Assembly: GCF_014201115.1 (NCBI RefSeq)
Contig: NZ_JACHDO010000001.1
Location: 2,108,001 to 2,172,000 of the forward strand
Source of the DNA: Nocardiopsis metallicus
Lineage (GTDB): Bacteria > Actinomycetota > Actinomycetes > Streptosporangiales > Streptosporangiaceae
Direction of reading: 5' to 3'
DNA: 64,000 nt
Below are positions 45,384-53,657 of the stretch, piece by piece. Numbering within the stretch: the stretch's first letter is position 1; the number at the start of each line of letters is the position of its first letter. The position numbers were made by a program, and so were the translations under genes. The notes below the pieces were generated by a model, which was given only the letters and a program-made list of their open reading frames with translations, was not told the DNA's origin and made no database searches.

Positions 45384-47690
45384 GTGACACACCACGACTC
45401 GGACATGCCCGATCCAGCACAGGACGCGCCGGAGGTCGGGCCACCCAAGAAAAGCGCGGCGGGGATTCCGGCCGTGCTCAACAGCGTGCGCCACGTCAAC
45501 GACCAGGCCGGGGTGCGGCGCGGGCTGCCCGCGATGCTCGCCCTCAACCAGAAGGGCGGCTTCGACTGTCCCGGATGCGCCTGGCCCGAGCCGGACAAGC
45601 GCCACAAGGCGGAGTTCTGCGAGAACGGCGCGAAGGCGGTCGCCGAGGAGGCCACCCGTCGGACCGTGGGCGCGGACTTCTTCGCCCGGCACCCGGTCGC
45701 CGAGCTGTTCGAGCGCTCCGGGTACTGGCTGGGCCAACAGGGCCGCCTGACCGAGCCGATGTACCTGGCCGAGGGCGCCACACACTACGAGCCGATCTCC
45801 TGGGACCGCGCCCTGGACCTGATCGCCGACGAGCTGCGCGGGCTGGACTCGCCCGACGGCGCGGTGTTCTACACCTCGGGGCGCACCAGCAACGAGGCGG
45901 CCTTCGCCTACCAGCTGTTCGCCCGCCAACTCGGCACCAACAACCTGCCCGACTGCTCCAACATGTGCCACGAGTCGTCCGGATCCGCGCTCGTGGAGAC
46001 GCTCGGTGTGGGCAAGGGCAGCGTGTCCCTGGAGGACGTGTACGAGGCCGACCTCATCATCGTGGCCGGGCAGAACCCGGGCACCAACCACCCGCGGATG
46101 CTCTCGGCGCTGGAGAAGGCCAAGCGGCGCGGGACCCGGATCATCACGGTCAACCCGCTGCCGGAGGCGGGCATGAAGGCCTTCCGCAACCCCCAGTACG
46201 CTCGTGGCCTGGTCGGCAGGGGCACCGAGCTGACCGACCTGTTCGCGCAGATCCGGGTGGGCGGCGACCTGGCGCTGTTCTCGGCGGTCAACCGGCTGCT
46301 GCTGGAGGCCGACCGGCGCGGTGAGCAGGTCCTGGACCGCACGTTCGTCGAAGAGTTCACGCACGGGTTCGAGGACTTCGCCGAGGCGCTGCTGGCCGAG
46401 CCCGAGGACGAGTTCTGGGCCCGGACCGAACGCGACACCGGGCTGACCCGCGAGCTGATCGAGGAGATCGCCGCGATGACGGTGGCCTCGGAGCGGATCG
46501 TGGTGTGCTGGGCGATGGGGCTGACCCAGCACAAGCACTCGGTGCCCACCATCCGCGAGGTGGTCAACTTCCTGCTGCTGCGCGGCAACGTGGGCCGACC
46601 GGGCGCCGGCGTGTGCCCGGTGCGCGGCCACTCCAACGTGCAGGGCGACCGCACGATGGGCATCTTCGAGCGGCCCGCGGACTCCTTCCTGGACGCGCTG
46701 GACGCGGAGTTCGGGATCGAGTCACCACGCGAGCACGGGCACGACACGGTCAACGCGATCCGGGCGATGGGGCGCGGCGAGGTGGGCGTGTTCTTCGCGA
46801 TGGGCGGCAACTTCGTGGCGGCCAGCCCGGACACCGGGGTGACCGAGGAGGCGATGCGCCGGGTGGGGCTGACCGTGCACGTGTCCACCAAGCTGAACCG
46901 TTCGCACGTGGTGACCGGTGCGCGCGCCCTCATCCTGCCCGCGCTGGCCCGGTCCGACCGCGACGTGGTCGGCGGTCGGGCGCGGTGGGTGACGGTGGAG
47001 GACTCCATGGGGCTGGTGCACGCCTCGCACGGGGTGCTGCCGCCGCTGTCCGAGGGCATGTACGCGGAGGTGGACATCGTCCGCGAGCTGGGGCGCAGGC
47101 TGTTCGGCGACTCCCCGGTGGACTGGGACGCGATGGCCGACTACGACCGGATCCGCGACCACGTCGCCGGGGTCGTGCCGGGGTTCGAGGACTTCAACGC
47201 CAAGGCGAGGCGGCCCGGGGGTTTCGCGCTCCCGCACGCCCCGCGCGACGACCGGAAGTTCCCGACCGCGACCGGCCTGGCCAACTTCACCGCCAACGGC
47301 ACCTACGCCCCCGAGGTCCCCGAGGGGCGGCTGCTGCTGCAGACGCTGCGCTCGCACGACCAGTACAACACCACGATCTACGGGCTCGACGACCGTTACC
47401 GGGGCATCCACAACGGTCGGCGGGTGGTGCTGGTCAACCCCGAGGACGCCCGGGAGCTGGGGCTGGCGGACGGGGCCTACACCGATCTGGTCGGTGAGTG
47501 GTCGGACGGTCGGGAGCGGCGGGCGCCGCGCTTCCGGGTGGTGCACTACCCAACGGCTCGGGGCAGCGCGGCGGCGTACTACCCTGAGACCAACGTGCTG
47601 GTGCCACTGGACTCCACGGCGGACGTGAGCAACACCCCCACCTCCAAGTCGGTGGTGGTGCGCTTCGAGCCGTCCGAGCAGCCCGCCTGA
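45384..47690 (+). CDS. FdhF/YdeP-family molybdopterin oxidoreductase
   Basis: 768 residues, normal for the YdeP (FdhF-like) group. The N-terminus has CPGCAWP and EFCENGAKA, the reduced Cys set of this group. The molybdopterin core includes WDRALDLIADELRG, YTSGRTSNEAAFAYQLFAR, the active-site region NMCHESSGSAL, and QNPGTNHPRMLSALEKAKRRGTRIITVNPLPE; a C-terminal dinucleotide-binding domain has TLRSHDQYNTTIYGLDDRYRGI. Reaction is unproven: formate oxidation or acid-stress redox. GTG 45384 is used; ATG 45405 is possible. Divergent from LysR; closed by a large palindrome. Confidence 0.88.
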   Translation: MTHHDSDMPDPAQDAPEVGPPKKSAAGIPAVLNSVRHVNDQAGVRRGLPAMLALNQKGGFDCPGCAWPEPDKRHKAEFCENGAKAVAEEATRRTVGADFFARHPVAELFERSGYWLGQQGRLTEPMYLAEGATHYEPISWDRALDLIADELRGLDSPDGAVFYTSGRTSNEAAFAYQLFARQLGTNNLPDCSNMCHESSGSALVETLGVGKGSVSLEDVYEADLIIVAGQNPGTNHPRMLSALEKAKRRGTRIITVNPLPEAGMKAFRNPQYARGLVGRGTELTDLFAQIRVGGDLALFSAVNRLLLEADRRGEQVLDRTFVEEFTHGFEDFAEALLAEPEDEFWARTERDTGLTRELIEEIAAMTVASERIVVCWAMGLTQHKHSVPTIREVVNFLLLRGNVGRPGAGVCPVRGHSNVQGDRTMGIFERPADSFLDALDAEFGIESPREHGHDTVNAIRAMGRGEVGVFFAMGGNFVAASPDTGVTEEAMRRVGLTVHVSTKLNRSHVVTGARALILPALARSDRDVVGGRARWVTVEDSMGLVHASHGVLPPLSEGMYAEVDIVRELGRRLFGDSPVDWDAMADYDRIRDHVAGVVPGFEDFNAKARRPGGFALPHAPRDDRKFPTATGLANFTANGTYAPEVPEGRLLLQTLRSHDQYNTTIYGLDDRYRGIHNGRRVVLVNPEDARELGLADGAYTDLVGEWSDGRERRAPRFRVVHYPTARGSAAAYYPETNVLVPLDSTADVSNTPTSKSVVVRFEPSEQPA

Positions 47691-47763
47691 GCAGTCCGTC
47701 CGAGCAGCTCGCCGAGCCGTTTCACCCGGACCGGAGCGCCCTGCGCCGGATCCCCGTTCCACG

Positions 47764-47793
47764 AGGCCCCTGAGTACGCGTACTCAGGGGCCT
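47764..47793 (+). terminator. 30-bp perfect palindrome (terminator)
   Basis: Arms of 15 bases (first AGGCCCCTGAGTACG) with no spacer, 74 bases after the oxidoreductase stop. It would form a very stable stem in RNA and stands just ahead of the next gene's leader. Confidence 0.7.
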
Positions 47794-47841
47794 CCGAAAC
47801 GGATGCGGCATTGTGGGGGCACAACGGAACAAGGGAGCACT

Positions 47842-48187
47842 GTGCGCCACATTCTCACGGCCTCGACGGACAACTGGCCCTCGCGTGTCTATCTGGCGGC
47901 CGCCGCCCTCCTCCTGGCCTGGGCGGCCTTCGTGTACCTCGGCCCGGGCTTCGACTCGGGTATGCCGGAACTGGCCCTGTCGGTGCTGCTCCTACCGTGC
48001 GGAGCACTCGCGGCCCTGGTGTTCGGGCTCCTGGACATGGCGTTGGACGGGATGCTGCCCGAGGCGCAGATACCCGTGTTCTTCGCGCTGCTCGTGCCGG
48101 CCGCGCTGGGCAACGCGCTCCTGCTCGGCCTGGCCGGGCGCGCGGTGCGCGCGCTCGTGGGAAGGCGCAGGGGGGGCCGGTCACTGA
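47842..48187 (+). CDS. SCO4225-like small membrane protein, probable frameshift in a G7 run
   Basis: GTG 47842 follows AAGGGAG. About 110 residues with three to four helices: RVYLAAAALLLAWAAFVYLG, ALSVLLLPCGALAALVFGLL, VFFALLVPAALGNALLLGLA. In the sequence as given, the frame passes through GGGGGGG (48170-48176) and stays open for ~300 codons antisense to the next gene, which is not credible. With one G fewer it would end at the TGA 48185-48187 as a 114-residue protein, just overlapping the convergent gene's stop. Either a sequencing error or a real mutation. Family assignment is tentative. Confidence 0.6.
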
Positions 48188-49389
48188 GTCTTGGGGCGGC
48201 GGCCGGAGAACCGCCCCAGGAGCCCGCGGCGGGGACGCCAGCGCAGCCACGGCAGCCACGGCTCCCCCGGCGGGTGCGGGACCCTGGGGTCTTCCACCTC
48301 GCCCTGGATGACGTCCTCGACCTCGTCGAACCTGATTCCGGCGAAGACCATGATGTCGGTGGCGACCATCTCCACCGCCAGGTGGGTGGCGTGGGTGACC
48401 GGGTCGTCGTCCGGAGCACCTCCCCCGTAGGTGCGTGCCGCCATCAGTGCCTGCTCCACCGCCTGTTCCCGGGCCTGGCGGCTGCTGAGGTCGTCGGCGA
48501 GGGTGGCCAGCACGTCCGCCATGCCGCTCACGATCGGCGCCAGCTCCCGGCGTTCCTCCACACCCATGGACGTGGTGGTCCGGGACAGGAAGAGGCAGCT
48601 CTCGCCGAGCAGGATGAGGCGTTCGATGACCTCGTCCTCGTCCAGCACCGGTTGCGGGTCGCCCCAGCGGATGGTGGAGAGCCGGATCGTGGACTTGCTG
48701 CTCTCCCGGGCCCGACTGAGCGCGGCCATGGGCCTGCTCAGGCCACCGAGCCGGTTGACCACCTGTTCGCTGGAGGCGTCCCCCTCCTCCTCGAGGGACC
48801 GACCGACCAGGGCGAGCATGTCGGCCATCTCGTTGAGTGCGTCCTCCTCGATCCGGCGCAGCATGGCCACGAGTCTGGCGGGGAAGAAGAGCTGGCTGAA
48901 GACGAGAGCCACCCCGGCTCCGATGAGCGCGTCCACCAGCCGGTCGATGCCGGGGCTGGCCGCCCCGACGAAGATCGTGGTGAGGATGGCGCTCCCGGCC
49001 GCCTGGCCGATCACGATCCGTTCGGCGTTGATCGCGGCGGCCGCCGTCATGGCGACCGCGGTGGCCAGGGCCATGGCCGCAGCGTTTCGATCGGTGACCA
49101 GTAACGCGAGCTCTCCGGCGAGGATGCCGATGAACACGCCCGTGAGCAGCCGGAGCGCGTTGGCGCCGCGTTCGCCGCCCGAGGCGTTGAGCGCGATGAC
49201 GGCGGCGATCGGCGCGAAGAAGGGGCTGTGGTCGTGGACGAGGCCGCCCGCGATGGCCCAGGCCAGCGTGGCGGCGATGACGGCGAGCACGATCAGGGAC
49301 GCCTGGGAGGAGACGCGCGTTCGTACCTCCCAGACCAGGGCCCGGATCCGGTGCCTCGGGGTACGGCCGTCGAGGGGCGGCTCTGTCAT
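48181..49389 (-). CDS. FUSC-family membrane protein (aromatic-acid-exporter type)
   Basis: 402 residues: an N-terminal membrane half with about six helices (ASLIVLAVIAATLAWAIAGG, PFFAPIAAVIALNA, LLTGVFIGILAGELALLV) and a cytoplasmic helical half with RRIEEDALNEMADMLALVG. The HSPFFAPIAAVIALNASGGERGANALRLLTGVFIG stretch is typical of FUSC/ArAE proteins. Likely a small-acid exporter or stress-related membrane protein. Convergent with the preceding small membrane-protein gene. Confidence 0.82.
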   Translation of the reverse strand: MTEPPLDGRTPRHRIRALVWEVRTRVSSQASLIVLAVIAATLAWAIAGGLVHDHSPFFAPIAAVIALNASGGERGANALRLLTGVFIGILAGELALLVTDRNAAAMALATAVAMTAAAAINAERIVIGQAAGSAILTTIFVGAASPGIDRLVDALIGAGVALVFSQLFFPARLVAMLRRIEEDALNEMADMLALVGRSLEEEGDASSEQVVNRLGGLSRPMAALSRARESSKSTIRLSTIRWGDPQPVLDEDEVIERLILLGESCLFLSRTTTSMGVEERRELAPIVSGMADVLATLADDLSSRQAREQAVEQALMAARTYGGGAPDDDPVTHATHLAVEMVATDIMVFAGIRFDEVEDVIQGEVEDPRVPHPPGEPWLPWLRWRPRRGLLGRFSGRRPKTQ

Positions 49390-49497
49390 GTTCTCCTCAC
49401 CGGCGAAGGGGCGCTCCTTCGGGGTGGGGGGTCACCAGTTCCATTGATACCGCTCAGAAGCGGAGAAGTGTGGTTACCGGAGCGGGTGTTTCGGACT

Positions 49498-49536
49498 GGG
49501 TGATCGCGCTGGGTGGTCACACTGGGTGGTCACACT
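49498..49536 (+). repeat. Three 13-bp tandem repeats
   Basis: GGGTGATCGCGCT (49498-49510) followed by two identical units GGGTGGTCACACT (49511-49523, 49524-49536). Lies 52 bases before the histidine-phosphatase start and downstream of nothing on that strand. Could be promoter-linked or simple slippage. Confidence 0.6.
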
Positions 49537-49587
49537 GGGCGGGGGCCGGGCGGCTCTGGTGCGCGGGGTCACCCGTACTGTGTCGGC

Positions 49588-50223
49588 ATGCCTACGATCT
49601 ACCTGATCCGCCACGGTAAGGCCTCCCCAAAGGCGGCGGACTACGACGAGCTGAGCCCCACCGGATACGAACAGGCGCGTCTGCTGGGCGCCGAACTCAA
49701 GCGGCGTGAGGTGAACGTGGGCCCCGTGGTGTCGGGGTCGCTGCGCCGCCAGCGCCAGACCGCCGCCACCGCGCTGGCCGAGGCCGGGATCGAGGCCGAG
49801 CCCGCGGTCGACGAGCGGTGGAACGAGTACGACCACCTGCACCTGCTGGACCGCTACCCGGTCGGCACGGGTTCGCTTCAGGAGCGGCTGGACGCCTCCC
49901 TCACCTCCTGGACCGGTGCGGACGAGACCGCCGAGGGTTCGTGGCCATGGTTCCGTGACGGGGTGCGGTCGGCCCTGGGTGAGCTCACGGCCTCGCTCGG
50001 CAGGGGGCAGACGGCCCTGGTGTTCACCTCGGCCGGGGTGATCGGGGCGGCCTGCTCGACGCTGCTGGGCGCCCCTGTCGCCGGGTTCATCGCGATGAAC
50101 CGGGTGGTGGTCAACGGCTCGGTGAGCAAGCTGGCGCACGGGCGCGGCGGCACCCAGCTGTTGTCGTTCAACGACCACGCCCACCTGGAGCAGGGCGGCC
50201 CGGAGCTGATGACGTACCGCTGA
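49588..50223 (+). CDS. Histidine phosphatase superfamily protein
   Basis: 211 residues of the phosphoglycerate-mutase-like fold. The phospho-acceptor motif IYLIRHGKA (RHG, His9) is at the N-terminus; SPTGYEQARLLG, SGSLRRQRQTAATAL (second Arg), and a late SAGVIGA in place of the usual TH(G) motif. The second catalytic His is not in the standard position, so activity should be viewed with caution. Alone in its transcription unit, followed by an ACAD-type operator copy. Confidence 0.85.
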   Translation: MPTIYLIRHGKASPKAADYDELSPTGYEQARLLGAELKRREVNVGPVVSGSLRRQRQTAATALAEAGIEAEPAVDERWNEYDHLHLLDRYPVGTGSLQERLDASLTSWTGADETAEGSWPWFRDGVRSALGELTASLGRGQTALVFTSAGVIGAACSTLLGAPVAGFIAMNRVVVNGSVSKLAHGRGGTQLLSFNDHAHLEQGGPELMTYR

Positions 50224-50246
50224 TCGGGCCTTCTCACGCCCTCCAC

Positions 50247-50262
50247 ATACCGACCAGTCGGT
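50247..50262. promoter_or_regulatory. Operator copy ATACCGACCAGTCGGT (first of two)
   Basis: Inverted repeat ACCGAC-CA-GTCGGT, identical over 16 bases to the copy ahead of the acyl-CoA dehydrogenase at 51294. It lies 24 bases after the phosphatase stop and 77 bases before the small gene at 50339. The shared sequence suggests one TetR-type regulator for both loci. Confidence 0.6.
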
Positions 50263-50272
50263 CCTGAATCAT

Positions 50273-50318
50273 GCCCCGGGGCCGCACACGGCCGCGAGCC
50301 CGTGTGCGGCCCCGGGGC
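50273..50318 (+). terminator. Hairpin with 19-bp perfect arms
   Basis: Left arm GCCCCGGGGCCGCACACGG (50273-50291) and its exact complement at 50300-50318, with an 8-base loop. It lies after the phosphatase gene and between the operator copy and the start at 50339, so a transcript from that operator would meet this stem before the gene. Confidence 0.65.
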
Positions 50319-50338
50319 CGACAGGGCATTCTGGGGGC

Positions 50339-50653
50339 ATGACCGAGCACTCCTCCCCCGTCGCCGCGACCGGAACCACCCCTGACGTCGAGCACCTGGC
50401 CGCCACGCTGCGCCGTCGCCGAGCCGAGCTGGCCGACGCGAAGGCCGCCCGGATCGGCGACGGAGAGATCGTCCACGAACTCACCACCCGGCTGTGGGTG
50501 GGGGTGGAGATCCCGGCGGTGGTCTGCGCGGCCGCCCCGGACCCGATGCGCCTGCGCCCCTCGGCCGGCCCGGTCACCTGCCTGCGCTGCCGTTCCCGGC
50601 GCTCGGGCAGCGGTCGCGAGCAGGTCCCCGGCCAGGAGGAGCTCTGGAGTTGA
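50339..50653 (+). CDS. Hypothetical small protein
   Basis: 104 residues. The first half is helical and charged (DVEHLAATLRRRRAELADAKAARIG), the second contains CLRCRSRR, a single CxxC that might bind metal with partners. No family recognised. It has no obvious Shine-Dalgarno sequence and follows a stable hairpin. Composition and codon bias support coding, with moderate certainty. Confidence 0.5.
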   Translation: MTEHSSPVAATGTTPDVEHLAATLRRRRAELADAKAARIGDGEIVHELTTRLWVGVEIPAVVCAAAPDPMRLRPSAGPVTCLRCRSRRSGSGREQVPGQEELWS

Positions 50654-50740
50654 GCCCGCGGAGGCGCATGTGTCCGCCCGCCGCACCCCGCTCCGGAGCG
50701 GCCGGGCGAAGACCGGCGCGTCAGGCGGAGTACCGTGTTT

Positions 50741-51196
50741 TCAGGAAGAGCGTTCGGCTGCCCGGGCCAGGACGGCACGCAGGCCCAGTTCGTAGCCGAG
50801 GACCCCGCAGCCGGCCATGTACCCGGCGGCGACCGGGGCGGTGACGGAGGTGTGCCGGAACTCCTCGCGGGCGTAGACGTTGGAGATGTGCACCTCCACC
50901 ACGGGCGCCTCGATCGCGTCGACGGCGTCGCGCAGGGCGATGCTGTAGTGGGCGTAGGCTCCGGGGTTCATCACGACCCCGGCGTAGTGGCGGGCGGCGT
51001 GGATCTGGTCCACCATGCCGCCCTCGCTGTTGCTCTGTGCGCACACGACCTCCACCCCCAGCTCCTTGCCGAGCGCGCTCACCCGCTCTTCGACCTCGGC
51101 CAGGGTGGTGGTTCCGTACTGCTCGGGGTCGCGGGTGCCCAGCAGGTTGAGGTTGGGGCCGTTGAGCAGCAGGACGGTGGGCGTCTTCTCGGGCAT
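50741..51196 (-). CDS. aroQ: Type II 3-dehydroquinate dehydratase
   Basis: 151 residues, the standard size. It dehydrates 3-dehydroquinate to 3-dehydroshikimate in the shikimate pathway. Seen: VLLLNGPNLNLLGTRDPEQYG with the catalytic Tyr, CAQSNSEGGMVDQIH, NPGAYAHYSIALRDAV (Asn and His contacts) and EVHISNVYAREEFRHTS (active-site His, Arg). It stands alone, away from other shikimate genes. Divergent from the acyl-CoA dehydrogenase. Confidence 0.95.
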   Translation of the reverse strand: MPEKTPTVLLLNGPNLNLLGTRDPEQYGTTTLAEVEERVSALGKELGVEVVCAQSNSEGGMVDQIHAARHYAGVVMNPGAYAHYSIALRDAVDAIEAPVVEVHISNVYAREEFRHTSVTAPVAAGYMAGCGVLGYELGLRAVLARAAERSS

Positions 51197-51293
51197 GCGC
51201 GCTTCCTGGCGTCGTTTCGGGCTGGTGGGACCAGGTTAGACCCGCGGGGCCAGGTGCACCCGCCTCACCCGGGGCTTGCCCCGGCCAGGTAGC

Positions 51294-51309
51294 ATACCGA
51301 CCAGTCGGT
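51294..51309. promoter_or_regulatory. Operator copy ATACCGACCAGTCGGT (second of two), acyl-CoA dehydrogenase promoter
   Basis: Identical to the copy at 50247. It ends 22 bases before the GTG start of the acyl-CoA dehydrogenase. ACCGAC/GTCGGT palindromes of this type occur as TetR-family operators before beta-oxidation genes in actinomycetes; the regulator itself is not in the window. Confidence 0.65.
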
Positions 51310-51331
51310 TCATTACTTTGGGAGGCAACCC

Positions 51332-53128
51332 GTGGCGTCCACCCTGCTGTCCGCGCGCGACCTGCAGTTCCTGCTCTACGAGTGGCTCGACACCGAGGCC
51401 CTCACCCGGCGCCCCCGGTACGCCGACCACTCCAAGGAGACCTTCGACGGCGCCCTGGAGCTGGCCGAACGCGTGGCCACCGACCATTTCGCCCCGCACA
51501 ACAAGGCCAACGACGCCAACGAACCCCACTTCGACGGCGAGCGCGTCCACGTCATCCCCGAGGTGAGGAAGGCCCTGGAGGTCTACGCCGAGACCGGGCT
51601 GTCCTCCATCGCCATGGACGCCTCCGTGGGCGGCGACCAGATCCCCCGCGTGGTCTCCAGCGCCTGCAACGCCTACTTCCAGGCCGCCAACCTGGGCAGC
51701 TCCGCCTACCCCTCCCTCACCTCCGGCAACGCGTCCCTGCTGGTCGCGCACGGCTCCCCCGAACAGGTCGACACCTTCGTGCGGCCCATGGTGGAGGGGC
51801 GCTTCACCGGCACGATGTGCCTGTCCGAGCCGCAGGCGGGCAGCTCCCTGGCCGACATCACCACCCGCGCCGAGGCCGCAGACGACGGCACCTACCGGGT
51901 CTTCGGCAACAAGATGTGGATCTCGGGCGGCGACCACGAGCTGACCGAGAACATCGTCCACCTGGTCCTGGCCAAGCTCCCCGGCGGCCCGCCCGGGGTC
52001 AAGGGCATCTCGCTGTTCATCGTGCCGAAGTACCTCGTCAACGAGGACGGCTCACTCGGCGAGCGCAACGACGTGGTCCCCGCCGGGCTCAACCACAAGA
52101 TGGGCTACCGGGGCACCGTCAACGCGCTGCTCAACTTCGGCGAGGGCCGGTACACCCCGCAGGGAGCACCCGGAGCGGTCGGCTACCTGGTGGGCGAGCC
52201 CCACCAGGGCCTGAAGTACATGTTCCACATGATGGACGGGGCCCGGATCGGGGTGGGCGCGGGCGCGATGGCGGTCGGCTACACCGGTTATCTGAAGTCG
52301 CTCCAGTACGCCCGCGAGCGCCTCCAGGGCCGCCCGCTGGGCGCGAAGAACCCCGAGGAGCCGCAGATCCCCATCATCGAGCACACGGACGTGCGCCGGA
52401 TGCTGCTCGCACAGAAGAGCTACGTGGAGGGCGCCCTCGCCCTGGTCCTGTACTGCGCCCGCCTCGTGGACGAGAAGGCCAGCGCCGAAGACCCCGAGAC
52501 AGCGAAGAGCGCCCAGCTGCTGCTGGACGTGCTCACCCCCATCGTGAAGAGCTGGCCCTCCCAGTGGTGCCTGGAGGCCAACAGCCTCGCCATCCAGGTA
52601 CACGGCGGATACGGCTACACCCGCGAGTACGACGTGGAGCAGCACTACCGGGACAACCGGCTCAACGCCATCCACGAGGGCACCCACGGCATCCAGGCCC
52701 TGGACCTGCTGGGCCGCAAGGCCGTCATGGACGGCGGCGCCCGGCTGTCGCTCCTGGTGGACACGGCCCGCGCGACCGCGGAACGGGCTCGGAGGCTGGG
52801 CGGCCGCGAGGCCGAGTACGCCGACCTGCTCGACGCCGCGCTGAGCCGCACCGCCGAGACCGTCGCCGCCACCTGGTCCGAGGGCGACCCGGCGGTGGCC
52901 CTGGCCAACGCGACCCCCTACCTGGAGGCGGTCGGGCACGTGGTGGTGGCCTGGCTGTGGCTGGAGCAGCTGGTCGCCGCGCACGGCAAGGAGGGCGGTT
53001 TCTACGAGGGCAAGCGCGCCGCCGCCGCGTACTTCTTCCGCCACGAACTGCCCCGCACCGGTCCCCAGTTCGACCTGGTCGCCTCCCGCGACCGCACCGT
53101 TCTGGACGTGTCCCCCGAGGTCCTCTGA
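51332..53128 (+). CDS. Acyl-CoA dehydrogenase
   Basis: 598 residues, the long form (FadE5/DmdC-like) with a C-terminal extension. FAD-binding motifs: CLSEPQAGSSLADITTRAE, KMWISGGDHELTENIVHLVLAKLPGGPPGVKGISLF, and VHGGYGYTREYDVEQHYRDNRLNAIHEGTHGIQ with the catalytic base Glu449. GTG 51332 is preceded by GGGAGG. It oxidises acyl-CoA esters to enoyl-CoA; chain length unknown. Expected to be controlled by the palindrome immediately upstream. Confidence 0.93.
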   Translation: MASTLLSARDLQFLLYEWLDTEALTRRPRYADHSKETFDGALELAERVATDHFAPHNKANDANEPHFDGERVHVIPEVRKALEVYAETGLSSIAMDASVGGDQIPRVVSSACNAYFQAANLGSSAYPSLTSGNASLLVAHGSPEQVDTFVRPMVEGRFTGTMCLSEPQAGSSLADITTRAEAADDGTYRVFGNKMWISGGDHELTENIVHLVLAKLPGGPPGVKGISLFIVPKYLVNEDGSLGERNDVVPAGLNHKMGYRGTVNALLNFGEGRYTPQGAPGAVGYLVGEPHQGLKYMFHMMDGARIGVGAGAMAVGYTGYLKSLQYARERLQGRPLGAKNPEEPQIPIIEHTDVRRMLLAQKSYVEGALALVLYCARLVDEKASAEDPETAKSAQLLLDVLTPIVKSWPSQWCLEANSLAIQVHGGYGYTREYDVEQHYRDNRLNAIHEGTHGIQALDLLGRKAVMDGGARLSLLVDTARATAERARRLGGREAEYADLLDAALSRTAETVAATWSEGDPAVALANATPYLEAVGHVVVAWLWLEQLVAAHGKEGGFYEGKRAAAAYFFRHELPRTGPQFDLVASRDRTVLDVSPEVL

Positions 53129-53183
53129 CCCCTGCGGAGTCCGGCCCCTTCCGGCAACCGGCGGGCACCGAACGCGAGCTCCG

Positions 53184-53234
53184 CGGCGGTGGGCGGCCCC
53201 AGCCCTTCTCAGGGCCCGGGACCACCCGCCGCCG
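53184..53234. terminator. Hairpin between convergent genes
   Basis: Arms CGGCGGTGGG (53184-53193) and CCCGCCGCCG (53225-53234) pair with one U-G wobble; an inner GGCCC/GGGCC stem lies in the loop. Placed 55 bases after the acyl-CoA dehydrogenase stop. Confidence 0.5.
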
Positions 53235-53297
53235 ACAGGGGAGAGCGCACCGCTTTCGGCCACGCCAGCCGGTCCGTGGCGTTCGCCCGGTGCCCGG

Positions 53298-53657
53298 TCA
53301 GGGCCCGGCCGCGCGCAGGCGGCCGGGTTCGGGCACGTCGAGGACGAACACGTGGCCGATGTCGGCTGCCTCGTATCCGTAGTCGGCGTTGGCCACCCGC
53401 ATGCGTTCCGGGGTGACCTCCAAGATCCGCACGGTGATCGGTTCCTCTCGGTGGGGGAGGGTCAGGAGCCAGGGCCCGGCCAGGTAGGACAGGCCCAGGT
53501 TGTCCAGGGCGGCGCGGGCCTCGGCTTCGGGGAGCGGACCGGTGACGGGGTGGCCGAACGGGGTGAGCGGGACGTGGCCGCCGGGCTCGGGTCTCAGGTA
53601 GCCCAGGACCTCTCCGTCCTCCTCCCGGTGGTGAGGGCTCCAGTGCTCGGGGATCAC
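53298..53657 (-). CDS. Hypothetical protein coupled to a MerR regulator
   Basis: 119 residues, strand-rich, no signal or helix: EHWSPHHREEDGEVLGYLRPEP, AARAALDNLGLSYLAGPWLLTLP, PITVRILEVTPERMRVANADYGYEAADIGHVFVLDVPEP. The GTG start overlaps the MerR stop as GTGA. No family recognised with confidence. Coupling suggests a function linked to the regulator's response. Confidence 0.72.
   Translation of the reverse strand: MIPEHWSPHHREEDGEVLGYLRPEPGGHVPLTPFGHPVTGPLPEAEARAALDNLGLSYLAGPWLLTLPHREEPITVRILEVTPERMRVANADYGYEAADIGHVFVLDVPEPGRLRAAGP

Noticed and set aside
48188..49104. Continuation of the SCO4225-like frame
   Set aside because: It is entirely antisense to the FUSC gene and has no protein character; explained by a homopolymer frameshift.
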